A DNA stretch of 64,000 bases from the NCBI GenBank assembly GCA_010645155.1, contig CM021314.1, positions 2,654,803 to 2,718,802 of the forward strand, in the 5' to 3' direction. The position numbers were made by a program, and so were the translations under genes. Below the pieces are notes generated by a model. It was given only the letters and a program-made list of their open reading frames with translations, ran no database searches and had not been told where the DNA came from. Every line of letters begins with the position of its first letter. Positions within the stretch are counted from its first letter, which is position 1. Source of the DNA: Tigriopus japonicus (Eukaryota; Arthropoda; Copepoda; Harpacticoida; Harpacticidae). Of this stretch, positions 39,514 to 51,200 are shown piece by piece.

Positions 39514-42447
39514 ATGTCCACTGGAGGTGTCCAAGTTCTGCCTGCGGGCAGTGATAAAGGCAGGAAAGTGAAAAAGGTGGTTAAAACCACACGTAAAGGA
39601 GGATCCGGATCCCAAGAGATCATGACGGAGGTGACCACTACAACCACGGCTACATCCGAATATGCTAGCCGGGAGAACGGCTACCAGAATGGATACGGGT
39701 AATCAAGACATGTTCCAATAAATGTTGTTAGAAAAGATTTACCGACCGCAAGTTAACGACTTATCATTCTCACAAGTTGTAAAGGTTCCTAGAGGCCTGA
39801 GGGTAAATAAGAGTTGCGCAGGCTATGTAGAACATGTGTTCCCATGGGTCTTGATGGACTTTTCTCTATTTGGATTTGTCTCTCATTTCAGTACCAGCAC
39901 TACCCAACGCTCGGACCAATTCATTGAAGAGAAGATGTTTTGCCACCATTGCGACGAGTCTTTGGCGGGGCACCGATATGTCTTACGGGATGATCACCCC
40001 TACTGCATCAAGTGCTACGAAAATGTATTTGCCAATAATTGCGACGAGTGCGGAAAACTCATTGGAATTGATTCCAAGGTAACTTTCGACTTGCTTTTTC
40101 CAACTTGAAGGCCTTCAATCTCGACTTGGTTCAGTGTCTTGTAGAGAAGCTTTCCAGCAACAACTTTTCGGTCATTATTTGTTGGGAACAGAAACAGAAA
40201 TGCACTTGTACACGCACTGTATGTGCATCATTGGAAGATATTCCACCTCCTTCAAGGGATCTTTGGTATGAGGGAGACTTATTGAAATATTAATGGCAAT
40301 GACCTTGGAGAATAATTCGTTTCAGAACACATTATGTTTGTAATATAGCTAATGGGAACAAGCGTTCCAATCCTGAATTTCCTTAATAACGCAGTTTCAA
40401 CACTTGATAATTTTGTAGGGCCAGAGAAAATAGATTTGTGGCACATAAACTAAGCCTTTTAAACCCAAATGAAATGGCAAAAAAACCTAAATTGGCTATG
40501 GATGCTTAAATAACCAGGGGTCGATTTTTTCGTCTCGATTATTTTTGAGATTTGAAACTTCTTGGTCAGACTTTTGGTCATATCTAAGTTGGCCAAGTTT
40601 GGTTTGTGGTTCAAAATTGGCAATCAACCCCTAATTTGGAAATTGAATTGTCAACCCTAGAAAATAAATTCGTTTTTATGAGCCTTGAACCTCATTTGAT
40701 ATAAACTTGCACCCTTTGTAATTAGTGTTCATTTAATGGATGGAAATAATGACTGATTTACATGCGTGAGGACAATCTACGATGAAAGAGCCTTAATTAA
40801 GACATATGCTTTTACTTCACAATGCGTGTAGAACAAGCTTAAAGCATCCAAATGGGCCCAGAAATTGAACGACTCTCTGGAAACACAAACAGCAGGATGC
40901 AATCAAACTTGAAACAGTTACTCAGATATCTTTTGGATTTTTTTGATCATTGCATTTAAAGTCGTAAATATTTAGATTTCGCCAGGACATCATTAGTCAT
41001 TCATTGCCCCCCCCTCCCCCCAAATAACCCATAGAAATCCTACGCCTGCATCGGCAACCTAACCAAGTGGGTTGGTGCACTTCTTTCCATCGTTTTGCAT
41101 CTTGACGTTTAGATTTGGCTTTTTTACCTTGACGTAATCAACATTCTTCTTTTCCCCCGATTTCAGGATTTGTCCTACAAGGAGAAACACTGGCACGAGT
41201 CTTGCTTTGTGTGCTCGAAATGCCGGACTTCGCTCGTGGACAAGCAATTCGGATCCAAGGCCGATCGAATCTATTGTGGCCCATGCTATGACGCCCAATT
41301 TGCAACCCGATGCGATGGATGTGGTGACGTATTCAGAGCTGGTAAGTTCATCCTCTAATGACTACTATCACGATCTAGGACACATAATCTGCAAAGAGCC
41401 ATAATGATTGAGAGCTTGCGGGGAGAAAGAATCACAAGTATCGCCGGTCTAGACAATTTCATTACCTCAAGTAGCTCCCTACTGCTTTCAATGAATTACT
41501 TTGCCCAGCGGGCCCACGGGAATGAATCAAAACATTATCATATATCTTGTCACGACAGGCATGAAAAAAATGGAATACAAGACGAGGCAATGGCATGAGA
41601 AGTGCTTCGTGTGCTGCATGTGCGATAACGCCATTGGAACCAAATCCTTTATTCCAAAGGAGCAGGACATCTACTGTGCAAAATGCTATGAGGACAAATT
41701 CGCGACCAAGTGCACGAAATGCAAGAAGGTAATTGATGAAAAACTCCATGATTGGCAATTGGAGATCCAAATGAAATCTTTTTCTATTGCCTAGGTCATC
41801 ACCCAAGGGGGCGTAACTTATCGGAATGACCCTTGGCACAGAGAGTGTTTCACTTGTACCCATTGTGAGAAATCCTTGGCGGGACAACGGTTCACTTCCA
41901 GAGAGGACAAACCCTATTGTGCCGATTGCTTCGGCGAGTTGTTCTCCAAGCGGTGCACTGCATGCGCCAAACCAATCACAGGTGAGCCCCACAAACTTGA
42001 CTTGAATCTCTAACACCTTGAATGTCTTTTCTTATGAGCATGAGGATCGACAGAGAGTACCACTTACTATGTTGTAGACATCAATGTTCCTCTTCCTTGG
42101 ACGTCTTTCACGATTGTGTCCTCACTTTTCTCGCCCGCAGGCATTTACTATATCCCAATTAATCTTCCCCGCCAGAACGATCTAGAAATGGCGCCAAGTG
42201 TGTGCTTCCGGCTGCTTTGTTTTCTTTCTGCCTCAGTGTGACCGAAACAAAACACTTCTAATTTGTTCCAGGAATCGGTGGAACGCGATTCATTTCGTTT
42301 GAGGGCCGCCATTGGCACAATGATTGCTTCTTGTGCTCATCCTGCAAGGTCTCCATGGTTGGCAAGGGCTTCATCACGGATAGCGAGGATATTTTGTGTC
42401 CAGATTGCGCAAAAAAACGCCTCATGGCTGACACAGTCGAGCAATGA
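39514..42447 (+). CDS. Lmpt: Limpet / four-and-a-half LIM domain protein, isoform with proximal last exon
   Basis: A LIM-only scaffold of the FHL/Limpet family; relatives bind actin-associated and transcription partners in muscle and nucleus. Exons: 39514-39698, 39892-40078, 41167-41341, 41559-41728, 41795-41981 and 42272-42447. Borders are GT-AG and phases fit, giving 359 aa. A Ser/Thr/Lys-rich N-terminus (1-78) precedes a half LIM zinc finger (C79, C82, C100, C103), then LIM1 from C112, LIM2 from C173, LIM3 from C234 and LIM4 from C293. Each LIM has the C-x2-C, WH-x2-C and C-x2-C spacing. The fourth LIM is completed by the last exon, for which an alternative exists downstream (42987-43186). 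The order half-LIM plus four LIM is diagnostic. The terminal GIGGTRFISFEGRHWH segment matches what I recall of insect Limpet. Confidence 0.95.
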
Positions 42448-42582
42448 GGATCCAATGATCAGCTCTATTCCACGACAATGCTCTAATTTTCAAACCAAAA
42501 GTTAAATAGATCCAGCCCGTCTTTTCGTTGCCCTTTTCAGATTTCTTTTCATGTTAATTTATACGCGATGATTAGTGTTCAT

Positions 42583-42588
42583 AATAAA
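42583..42588 (+). terminator. Poly(A) signal of proximal Limpet last exon
   Basis: AATAAA 136 bp after the TGA of the proximal terminal exon. It lies before the distal terminal exon, so each alternative last exon has its own signal. Confidence 0.7.
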
Positions 42589-42986
42589 TCAGTCCCAAAT
42601 ATCCTGTAAGCACTAATTTGACATTGTTTGTCCCGGCAACCAGCATGGATTTCATCCACATCCCAGGTATGTATGTCTGCTTGGTTTTGCGATTCACATT
42701 TAAGCTTGACTTTCTAGTTATACATATTTGTTTTTGCAATAACCAGTTTGTTCCAAACACATCATCCAGGGTAGAAAAATATGTATGCAGCTACATAAAC
42801 CAAAAGACTTTCAGAACAATTTGGGCTTTGGCTTCATCCATTTTCATGATTCAGCACCATCATCCAAAAGAAACGGGACATGTTGATCATTCATTACTTC
42901 CAAACCAATCCACAAGACCATTGGCCCATTCCTGTTATTAATTTTCCAGTACTCCGCACCCATTTGATTTATTTTCATTGTTCTAG

Positions 42987-43186
42987 GGCGTGGTGGCTTG
43001 GGTAGCACCAAATTTGTGGCCTTCGAGACCTTGGCCTGGCACAATGAATGCTTTTTCTGTGCTAGATGCGAAGTGTCCATGGTTGGCAAAGGATTCATTC
43101 AAGAGGGAAGCAACATTGTTTGCCCGGAGTGTGCCCGCCAAAAGATGCTGCAGGATATGGAGGAAGAAGGAGAGCAGGAGGAGTAG
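42987..43186 (+). CDS. Lmpt: Limpet alternative distal last exon
   Basis: This second terminal exon encodes another version of the end of LIM4. It starts after TTCTAG in the same phase as the proximal exon at 42272, so exon 5 (ending 41981) can splice to either. Spliced this way the protein is 367 aa. The two versions keep the WHN-x-CF and VSMVGKGFI blocks and the zinc-binding cysteines, but the distal one has two extra residues before the KF/RF block and an acidic tail (EEEGEQEE). It appears to be an internal duplication giving mutually exclusive last exons. Confidence 0.88.
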
Positions 43187-43299
43187 ACCGACGATACGAT
43201 AATGATTGTTTTCAGGAACCATTTGGCGGGAACACTAATATGATGAGTTGCTTATGATTACCGTTCATGCTTTGTTTCAAAGACGGAGATTATGTTGTA

Positions 43300-43305
43300 A
43301 ATAAA
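43300..43305 (+). terminator. Poly(A) signal of distal Limpet last exon
   Basis: AATAAA 114 bp after the TAG of the distal terminal exon, at the 3' border of the Limpet gene. Confidence 0.7.
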
Positions 43306-43400
43306 CCACATGAAGCACTTTTCGTATAACATGGTCTACCTTGCAATTCGGTTGGAAGTTTTAAAAGAGGCATGATATTGTCAAAGAAACGAAATGTGCT

Positions 43401-43406
43401 TTTATT
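43401..43406 (-). terminator. Poly(A) signal of LARS1
   Basis: Reads AATAAA on the minus strand, about 54 bp past the LARS1 stop codon. It leaves only about 100 bp to the opposing Limpet signal and supports a genuine LARS1 end here. Confidence 0.7.
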
Positions 43407-43459
43407 CTTGTCAAATCGGAATGGCCTATCTCTCACTTAAAGCCACATAAAAAAGAACA

Positions 43460-46400
43460 TTAGAATTGAATAAATGGAACACCTGGGCGACATTCTTCTT
43501 GGGTTTTTTCATTTGCCTCGGTGGAATATTTGATAACGATTTCCTCTAGGCCGAGATTGCTTTTCAAGTACTCCATGTTATCCTCGAGGACCGTCTTCTC
43601 ATCGAATTCGAGGGTCAAATCCATGGCTTGAATTCCCTGCTCAGCCACGCGTTCTTTGGTAAATGCCACGAACGGCATTACTTTCTTCATCCACTTCTTG
43701 AGCTCGTCTTTCTTGCCCAAAGCTTGCGAGATACTCTTATTATCCGGAGGACTTCCGTCCTTGCTCTGAGAATACATTTCTTTCAAGGTCGAAAGAACCG
43801 CACATTGCCATGGTGGATATGTTTTAGCGATGAAAATGGTAGCACGCGTGGGCTTTTCCGGAGGAGGTGGTGCTTGACCGCCCTTTTTAGCTTTGATTGG
43901 TTGGAGAAAGTTTTTGTGCTTTAGTCGAAACTCGCGAGCCGCGTTCATGAGATAATCAGAACACTTGATAACGATCTCGTCCACTTCAGACGTCTTGGGC
44001 CATTGACATCTCAAAATGGACTCCTTCTTACCGAGTAGTTTGGTCCAAATGTAATCCGTAACGTGGGGACAGATGGGCGATAGGATGATGGATTGCCACT
44101 CAATGAACTGATGGATTAGATCTTTCCTCATCCCTTCTGATCCACTCAGTTCGCGGTACTTATCACGAGATCGTTGCATTTCGAAAAAGGCATTTCTCAA
44201 TGCTTCTTTGAAGAGCATCTTTTCGTAGGAGGCTTGCGTGGCATTAACCTGCTTGCTCATCTCATTGCTAAAGACTTTATCGTGAAAGGTCATGGGACCA
44301 TCGGTTCGAAGGTTAGCCTCACTCTTCAACATCTCATCAACCCAATCAATAAAAGTGTAAAGCCTCAAAATTCCGGCCTCAGCATTTGGACCTTCAAAAT
44401 TGGCATCTTCCACCGAATCTCCCGCATCAGCCAAGGCCAAACGCATTCCATCGGCAGAGTAGTTGTCAATAGCTTGACGGAGGGTTAGGAAATTGCCAGT
44501 GGATTTGGACATCTTCTCGGAGTTGAGAAGTAGATGGCCATTGGCTCGAATACCAGTGGGCCAAAGTTCGGGATTATTGGGCCAAATAGCCGTATGATTG
44601 TAAAGATAGTAAGTCAAATGGTTGGGTACCAAATCCTTGCCAGACACGCGAAGGTTGACGGGATAGAAATGCTGGAACTCAGTCCTCATCTTCAGCAAAT
44701 TGGCCTCGGAGATTTTGGAATCTTTGGGGAGAGGCGATTCCTTGAAAAATATGTAGTCCCAAACTTCGGGGGTCATGTCTTCCGGCTTGATATTGAGCTC
44801 ATTGCCTTGATTTCCGCGGAAAGTTCCACCTTGAAGAAGGTGAGCCACGGTGTAGTAGGCGTGATAAATGGTGGAATCCGAGAGAGATTCAATCAACCAA
44901 GACTCGTCCCAAGGCAACCTGGTACCCAAACCATAGGTTCTCGAACAAGCATGGTCTTTCAACCAATCGAGAGTGGAAAGGAAGTTCTTTCGAACTTCAT
45001 CGTGGAAGCACTCCACCTTATCCAAGCAAGCTTGAGTGATTTTTCGCCATTCAGCCTCGCCATAGTTTAAGTACCATTGATCACAAAGGGCGACAACACA
45101 TTCATCTCCAGATCTCGAGATGATTTTCTTCTCAGGCTCCATGTACAGAATGGCTTCGTTGGCATTGACCATGACATCCTTCAATAAAGGCTTGGCTTCT
45201 TGAACAGTCAAGCCCTTGAACTTCCCCACAAGCATCTTTCCCTCGTAGAAGCCCTTAAGATAGACCATCTCCTTGGCCTCAGTCAACTTATCTCGGTCAT
45301 TTTGACTTTGGATCTTGAGCATATCGCAAACCTTCTCACCACTCAAATTGCCAAACTCCGGAATGTCAATGATGGGAACGGGATCAAATGGTAGAACCAT
45401 TTCGTCGGTGATCCCGTACTTCTCTCGGAAAGGTTGTTTGTTCTTCAAATCCCGAAGTGCGGCAAAATCATCGGGCGAATCCGAGGGCACACTAGTGACC
45501 ACCCCTGTGCCTTTATCTTCCTTGATAGTGAGCATAGGCAACGTGTAGATCTTCTCATACTCCGACATGGGCGCTTTCAAAGGCATGCCCATGATATCCT
45601 GTCCCGTGAACTCCAACAAAACATCCACCACTCCATCCTTCTCCGTGAACCCTTGATAGGCCATATTTCTAGCGGCTCGGGCCGTGCTCACATAGATTTC
45701 CCCGCATTGTTGTTGGGTTTTGGTCACCCGGAAAGCGATGTACTTCATATCAGGTCGGACCCAACAATTGGTCTGACCGTACATGGTCTCAGGTCGAAGC
45801 GTAGCAGCCACCAGAAACACGGGTGTGCCGGTGAAGCATTGCAATTTTTCCGGGAGAGGTTCAATGGCCTTCATCTTGACCAAAGTATACTCTTGGGGCC
45901 CAACCCCTTCACCCGAACTCCGATCATGGTCCATGCAAGGTTGACCGTCTTTTGGCGAGTAGATGGTGTAACGCTTGCCAAACTTGACCTTTTCCCTCTC
46001 CTTCAATCGGATGAATTGCCATCGGACAAAAGAATCAAAGAACGGGTTGACATCCGTAGTAATAAAGGTCCGTCGCCAATCCACATGCAAGCCCATAGCC
46101 TTCAAATCTGACACGGCCATGGGTGGAAAATAATCCAACCAGTAATCCGCATCGGCAAATCGCCTGATTTCATCATCGGCCAATCCCAAACTTTGCATGA
46201 TTTGCCATTGGTACTTGGCTGTGCCAGCCTTAGCCGTGGCCTTACTCTTTTTACCCTTGGACTTATCCTTGATCACGGGTTCATCGGATTTCTCCTCCTC
46301 AACTGCAGATTCATCATGCTCGGGAAACACGGGGGGATCCCCGAAATCCTCCATTTCCCGCTTGAGCTTATCGGCACAAGCCTTGATGGGCATGCCTGTG

Positions 46401-46675
46401 CAATGAAATCCAAAGGGAAACAAGCATTGCTTGCCTTGAAGGCGTTGGTAGCCCACGGCAAATTCGGCCTTGGAGATGGTGAACGTGTGACCGAGATGGA
46501 GCTTGCCATTCATGTAAGGGAACGGAAATGTGGCCAAGAACGTCTCTTGCGATTGAGGTTGAGCAGGAGCATTCTCTTCGAAGATCTTCTCACTTTCCCA
46601 ACGATCTTGGATGTCTTTTTCGATCTCCTTGAGCCGTTCCACCTTGAAGGTTCCTTTCCTTTCGGGTTCGGTCAT
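43460..46675 (-). CDS. LARS1: Cytosolic leucyl-tRNA synthetase, intronless
   Basis: Charges tRNA-Leu with leucine in the cytosol (class I synthetase; in animals part of the multisynthetase complex and a leucine sensor for TORC1). One exon encodes 1071 aa from ATG 46675. The HIGH-type motif is HLGH at residues 60-63 and the KMSKS motif is at 721-725. The inserted CP1 editing domain (about 250-510) contains the TGT--P type motif near the [17 protein letters not shown] segment. The anticodon-binding region follows KMSKS. The eukaryotic C-terminal part stops at [10 protein letters not shown]. Animal homologues I recall continue for about 110 further residues (the UNE-L domain). A poly(A) signal follows directly, so the protein seems truly short, unless a 3' exon was missed. 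Confidence 0.96.
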   Translation of the reverse strand: MTEPERKGTFKVERLKEIEKDIQDRWESEKIFEENAPAQPQSQETFLATFPFPYMNGKLHLGHTFTISKAEFAVGYQRLQGKQCLFPFGFHCTGMPIKACADKLKREMEDFGDPPVFPEHDESAVEEEKSDEPVIKDKSKGKKSKATAKAGTAKYQWQIMQSLGLADDEIRRFADADYWLDYFPPMAVSDLKAMGLHVDWRRTFITTDVNPFFDSFVRWQFIRLKEREKVKFGKRYTIYSPKDGQPCMDHDRSSGEGVGPQEYTLVKMKAIEPLPEKLQCFTGTPVFLVAATLRPETMYGQTNCWVRPDMKYIAFRVTKTQQQCGEIYVSTARAARNMAYQGFTEKDGVVDVLLEFTGQDIMGMPLKAPMSEYEKIYTLPMLTIKEDKGTGVVTSVPSDSPDDFAALRDLKNKQPFREKYGITDEMVLPFDPVPIIDIPEFGNLSGEKVCDMLKIQSQNDRDKLTEAKEMVYLKGFYEGKMLVGKFKGLTVQEAKPLLKDVMVNANEAILYMEPEKKIISRSGDECVVALCDQWYLNYGEAEWRKITQACLDKVECFHDEVRKNFLSTLDWLKDHACSRTYGLGTRLPWDESWLIESLSDSTIYHAYYTVAHLLQGGTFRGNQGNELNIKPEDMTPEVWDYIFFKESPLPKDSKISEANLLKMRTEFQHFYPVNLRVSGKDLVPNHLTYYLYNHTAIWPNNPELWPTGIRANGHLLLNSEKMSKSTGNFLTLRQAIDNYSADGMRLALADAGDSVEDANFEGPNAEAGILRLYTFIDWVDEMLKSEANLRTDGPMTFHDKVFSNEMSKQVNATQASYEKMLFKEALRNAFFEMQRSRDKYRELSGSEGMRKDLIHQFIEWQSIILSPICPHVTDYIWTKLLGKKESILRCQWPKTSEVDEIVIKCSDYLMNAAREFRLKHKNFLQPIKAKKGGQAPPPPEKPTRATIFIAKTYPPWQCAVLSTLKEMYSQSKDGSPPDNKSISQALGKKDELKKWMKKVMPFVAFTKERVAEQGIQAMDLTLEFDEKTVLEDNMEYLKSNLGLEEIVIKYSTEANEKTQEECRPGVPFIQF

Positions 46676-48299
46676 GGTGTTTCTTGGATCTTGAGTTTTT
46701 GGAGATGGATTTTGCCGACAATTTCACCGAATGGGCTCAAATTTTTCTTGCCACACGGCATGCAACGATTGCATCAGCTGAATCCAAGACCGAAACTTGA
46801 AAAGCGTTTCCTGGAAACGTGAATAACACAAATTGGTTGGCATGATTTGGAGATTAGACGATTTTCATGATTTTATGTCAAAAGTGTTCATTTTGTAAGA
46901 TAAATGGTTTTCATAGCAGAAAATCATAATAACATAAAATAAAAGAAATTAGTTTAACGGTATGAATGGTGTCACGCAACCTTGGTAGTTATCAGGTTTG
47001 AGCGAGGGAGATGACAAATTTGAAGATAAACTGTTGCATTTAGAAGCATGTCAATCGAAACTTGATAGTCAGCTTTAGATTTAATTTAAGTTTGCCATAA
47101 ACATCAACATTTGTAGAAACAAATATAAAAGTACGACGGACTGCCACACCTCAGCAGGAAATGAGTAAATAAATGCGGAAAGCGACAAAAAAGAAACGCC
47201 CAACCTTTGTACGTTTTTGAAAACAACCACTTTGGTTTTGTAAAGACATTTTAAAGATACTTAGTTTTTGCACAAAACGCACTTAAAATGCATGCTATGA
47301 AATACCCTGTATCAATTGTCTTAACAATACAAAGATGGGATTATAACTAAAAATTGAACAAATGTATCTTTGCATTTTGCTTGAATTTGATATTTCTCGA
47401 AGGAACACATAGTAAATGGACATGTAGTAATTATTTGAATGTTTAGAGAACTTTACAAAATGTGTGCTGAGCGCCAAACCGATTGTCCTTTTATTGATGT
47501 ATAATACTTTTTTGAGTTGACTCATTCCCTTTTTGGGGTGAAAAAATGCTCATTTGAACTCAAATAACTCATCGCTTGTTCAACATATTTTCAATCAATT
47601 TCAATTTAACTGGTAAATAAATATGTTCCCAAAATTCTTTGAAAAAGGTTTCAAAATTAGTAAATTTATTAGGTTTTTAGGTCAGCAACTTTGTACTTAA
47701 ACCTGACTTGTTGGCAAAAAGTTTGGCAAATTAAACTATTTTCCCCTTGGGTTCTGGGTCAAAAACAAACTTCCACTTAAACATGATCGAAATTTTGTGG
47801 TTCCTTGGGCAAAAAAGATATTTGTGTTTCTTTGATGGTCTCAGCTTTTTTTTGAAAGTTCAATCAAATTTCTAAATAAGTTGACACTTAGATAGGTGGC
47901 GTTAATGAAATGATGCAATATTATTCACGATAAATCGAAGCTTTCAAGAGTTACTGTATATCTGTTTTGTGGATGGACTTGTTTGGTAATGGGACGGGGG
48001 GGTTGAAATTGTTTATGGCTATGGCAACCTCATCTTTGGTAAAACTATCTATTAGACAAGAGCTCTTATCAGGATTAGCACAATTTTGCCTTCTTAAATA
48101 GTACAAACGAATCCTAATAAGGCTTAGGTTACCATGCGAGACAACCTTTACCTAACACATATATATCACTACTGCACCAAGAACGATTTGTTGCTGCCTT
48201 GTGTTGAGGTCATGCAAATATTTGCACACTCATTAACTCCGAAGCATCCTCCGTCTTCAAGTTATTCAGTACTTGCTCGGCCCTGTTCTCAAGAAGACA
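46676..48299. other. Divergent upstream region between LARS1 and MAN2B1
   Basis: 1.6 kb between two divergent start codons; it should hold both promoters. It is AT-rich and lacks recognisable coding sequence. The LARS1 start is followed on its upstream side by a short GC-balanced stretch typical of a 5' UTR. No transposon ends were seen. Confidence 0.45.
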
Positions 48300-51200
48300 A
48301 TGGGCCCAATGAAAGCTGTTATCCATCCACTTCTCGTGGTCCAACTCTGCTCGCTAGGAGTCTTGGGCATAAGTCCTTGGTTCGTTCCAGGAGCCAATGA
48401 GGCCACATGTGGCTATGCCGGATGTCCAAAGATCGATCCAAGTACTCGCCAAGAAATCCGGTATTTGACCTACTTTGATTCGTCAGGTTCAATTTGATCC
48501 CTGGTTCCAGATATGATCAACGTACATTTGGTTCCCCACTCTCATGACGATGTGGGGTGGAAAAAGACCGTGGACCAATATTATTACGGAGACAAGCAGA
48601 GCATTCAACGAGCTGGTGTCCAATATATCTTGGATGGAATAGTTCAAGAGCTCTCGTTGGATCCCTCAAAGAAGTATGGAACTTTGGTGATCTTGAAATG
48701 CGTAGATTGATCACGTTCGTGTTCCCATTGAAGGTTCATTCAAGTGGAAATTGCCTACTTCTGGCGTTGGTGGAGTCAGGCCTCGGAAGAGACCAAAACG
48801 ATGGTCCATCAAATGGTGAATGAAGGTCGAATCGAGTTCATTGGTGGAGGCTGGTCTATGAACGATGAAGCTGCCACCCATTACACGGCCTTGATCGACA
48901 ACATGGCCTTGGGTTTCAGACAGATTAAGGACATCTTTGGTAAGGACAGCAGGGTTTTGGTTTGGATCTGTCAGGAAAATGTACATATTTCGGTTCTCCT
49001 TGGAGGTGATTGCGGAATTCCACGCGTTGCTTGGCAAATCGATCCCTTCGGCCATTCCAAGGAACAGGCTAATCTTTTCGCTCAAATGGGCTTTGATGGG
49101 CTCTTCTTTGCTAGAATTGACTACCGGGACAAAGCCCAGAGAATGGAGAGCCAGGAAATGCAGGTTTGAAATTTTTTGTAGGTGTCAACATTCGTGGACC
49201 TTCATTTCATCCGGTCTCAATAGATGGTATGGGAAGGAAGCGATTCTTTGGGCGAAGAGTCGTCGATCTTCACGGGCGTGTTCACTGACCTTTATGCAGC
49301 TCCTGCTGGCTTTCAATTTGACATGAGATACGATGACGATCCTATTGTGGATGATCCCAGACTGCGAGAATATAACTTGAATGAGAAGGTACGTACTTGC
49401 ATGCAGTAAACTCTTCAATAAGTGAACTCGATTTACAAAATTAGGGACTTGCTGAGGACACAAAAAAGTTCAGTGAAGCATAGCGTTGTATTTACAGTAG
49501 TACAAAGTGTACTAAATTTAGGCATTAGATCAATTGTTGAGGGCAATTGTAAATATCTTTTCAAACAGTAATATCCAGTAGAAAAAACTAATAACTACAT
49601 AAAGTATTGATTGTGTTATAACGGAACTTATTTAATTTTACATTTTTAATTCATATTTATATTTTTCATTAATATATATAACTTATACGACCTATTTTAG
49701 TGGAAATCGGCCTCGAATGCCGCCAATCAAAAAACCCGGAATGGGCCCAATAATTGTCAATAAACCACACACAAATTGTATAATAAACTTCCGATGAGAA
49801 ATTTTTTTCTATAAAAATTATAATGATTATCATTTACTGAGATTGCACTCGAGCTTGTTTATTTCTACTTGTCCTCCTACGCTTTTACTATACTTCAACT
49901 CTACTTCCAAATGCCCTCTGATCAACTGATCTAATCGTGAAACAGAGAATACACGTAAAATTGACAAATTATCCCATAAGCACAAAGATTCTGCCTTTTT
50001 GGCGTTTTATTTGTTATTTAATAAATAGAAAAATGACTTTCCTATTTCCAATCTTTTGTCTTGGAACAGATTGCGTTGTTTGAAGAGACCGTTCTCTCTA
50101 ACATGACAAAATATCAAAGCGAGACCAATCTCATGTTTACCATGGGCGGGGATTTCAACTTCCAAATTGCCAACTTGAACTATCAGAACTTGGACAAGCT
50201 CATAAAGTACGTGAATGAGCGTTCGGATGAGACGGGCATCCGAGCCTTCTATTCAACCCCGTCGTGTTTCTTGAAAGCATTGAATGACGAAAGTTTGACG
50301 TGGCCAACCAAGACGGATGACTTTTTCCCGTACGCTGATGGTAAGGTGGTTAGTTCGCTCTTTGTAGCTTGGCTGAGTTTCCCCAATCAATTATGACTCC
50401 ATCTTTTTAGAGCCTCATGCCTATTGGTCTGGATATTTCACGTCAAGGCCGTCATTCAAATTCCATGAAAGGCAAACCAACGGCATGTTCCAATCGGCCA
50501 AGCAAGTGGCAGCCCTGTTCCAGTCTCCCGATATGAGTGAGCTCTTCGACCTTCAACGAGCTATGGGGGTTGCACAACATCATGATGCCATCACCGGGAC
50601 AAACCACGCGGATGTGGACGCCGATTACCATCTTCGGTTGCAGTAAGGCGCTGTTTTTTTTCAATGGTGGGATCGTGGGGGCCAGATAGATTGGATCACA
50701 GAGATCCAAATTCTTCGCGGTTTGCCTAGAAAATCAAAAAATAGACTTGACAGCTTGGGCGCGTGTTTCCTAGTCTTAATGCCCGTCTTCCTCAGGCCTC
50801 AAATAGTGGGACAAAATCAAGACATTGTGCCAACTGTCCCACATTCCTCATCGACTCCATGGTCTGATCGATCTACTAAGGGCAACGGTAGTGTTTTAAG
50901 TTTAGGGATAGACCGAAAGCATGTTAAGCCGAAATTTTGGGTCGGTTTTGAAGGTCGGAAGCAAAATTGCATGCAGCCATGCTCCTTCATGTTTCTAAAT
51001 TCTAAAGATGATAATTCCCGAACAATCCAAGGTTCAGAACTGCTGAAACAAGGGGATATATCGAATTACAAGGGATTATAAAAGTTAGCACTGAAACGGC
51101 AAGGAAGGGTTTTGACTTTGCGTGAGAAGCGAATGTAGTGTTCGTTATGAAAGGATTGAATACCGATTTATCGGCTACTTTTTGGATGAACAACTATTTG

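Noticed and set aside
42998..43186. Start of a separate small LIM protein at 42998
   Set aside because: The codon there is TTG, and the frame continues upstream to a splice acceptor in the right phase, so it is an exon of Limpet.
43628..46822. Long plus-strand open frames opposite LARS1
   Set aside because: They are antisense shadows of the conserved minus-strand synthetase and match no family.
48461..48510. Alternative donor GTATTT for MAN2B1 intron 1
   Set aside because: It gives the wrong reading phase for the HDD zinc-binding exon; the donor at 48442 restores the frame and a family-like PNM junction.
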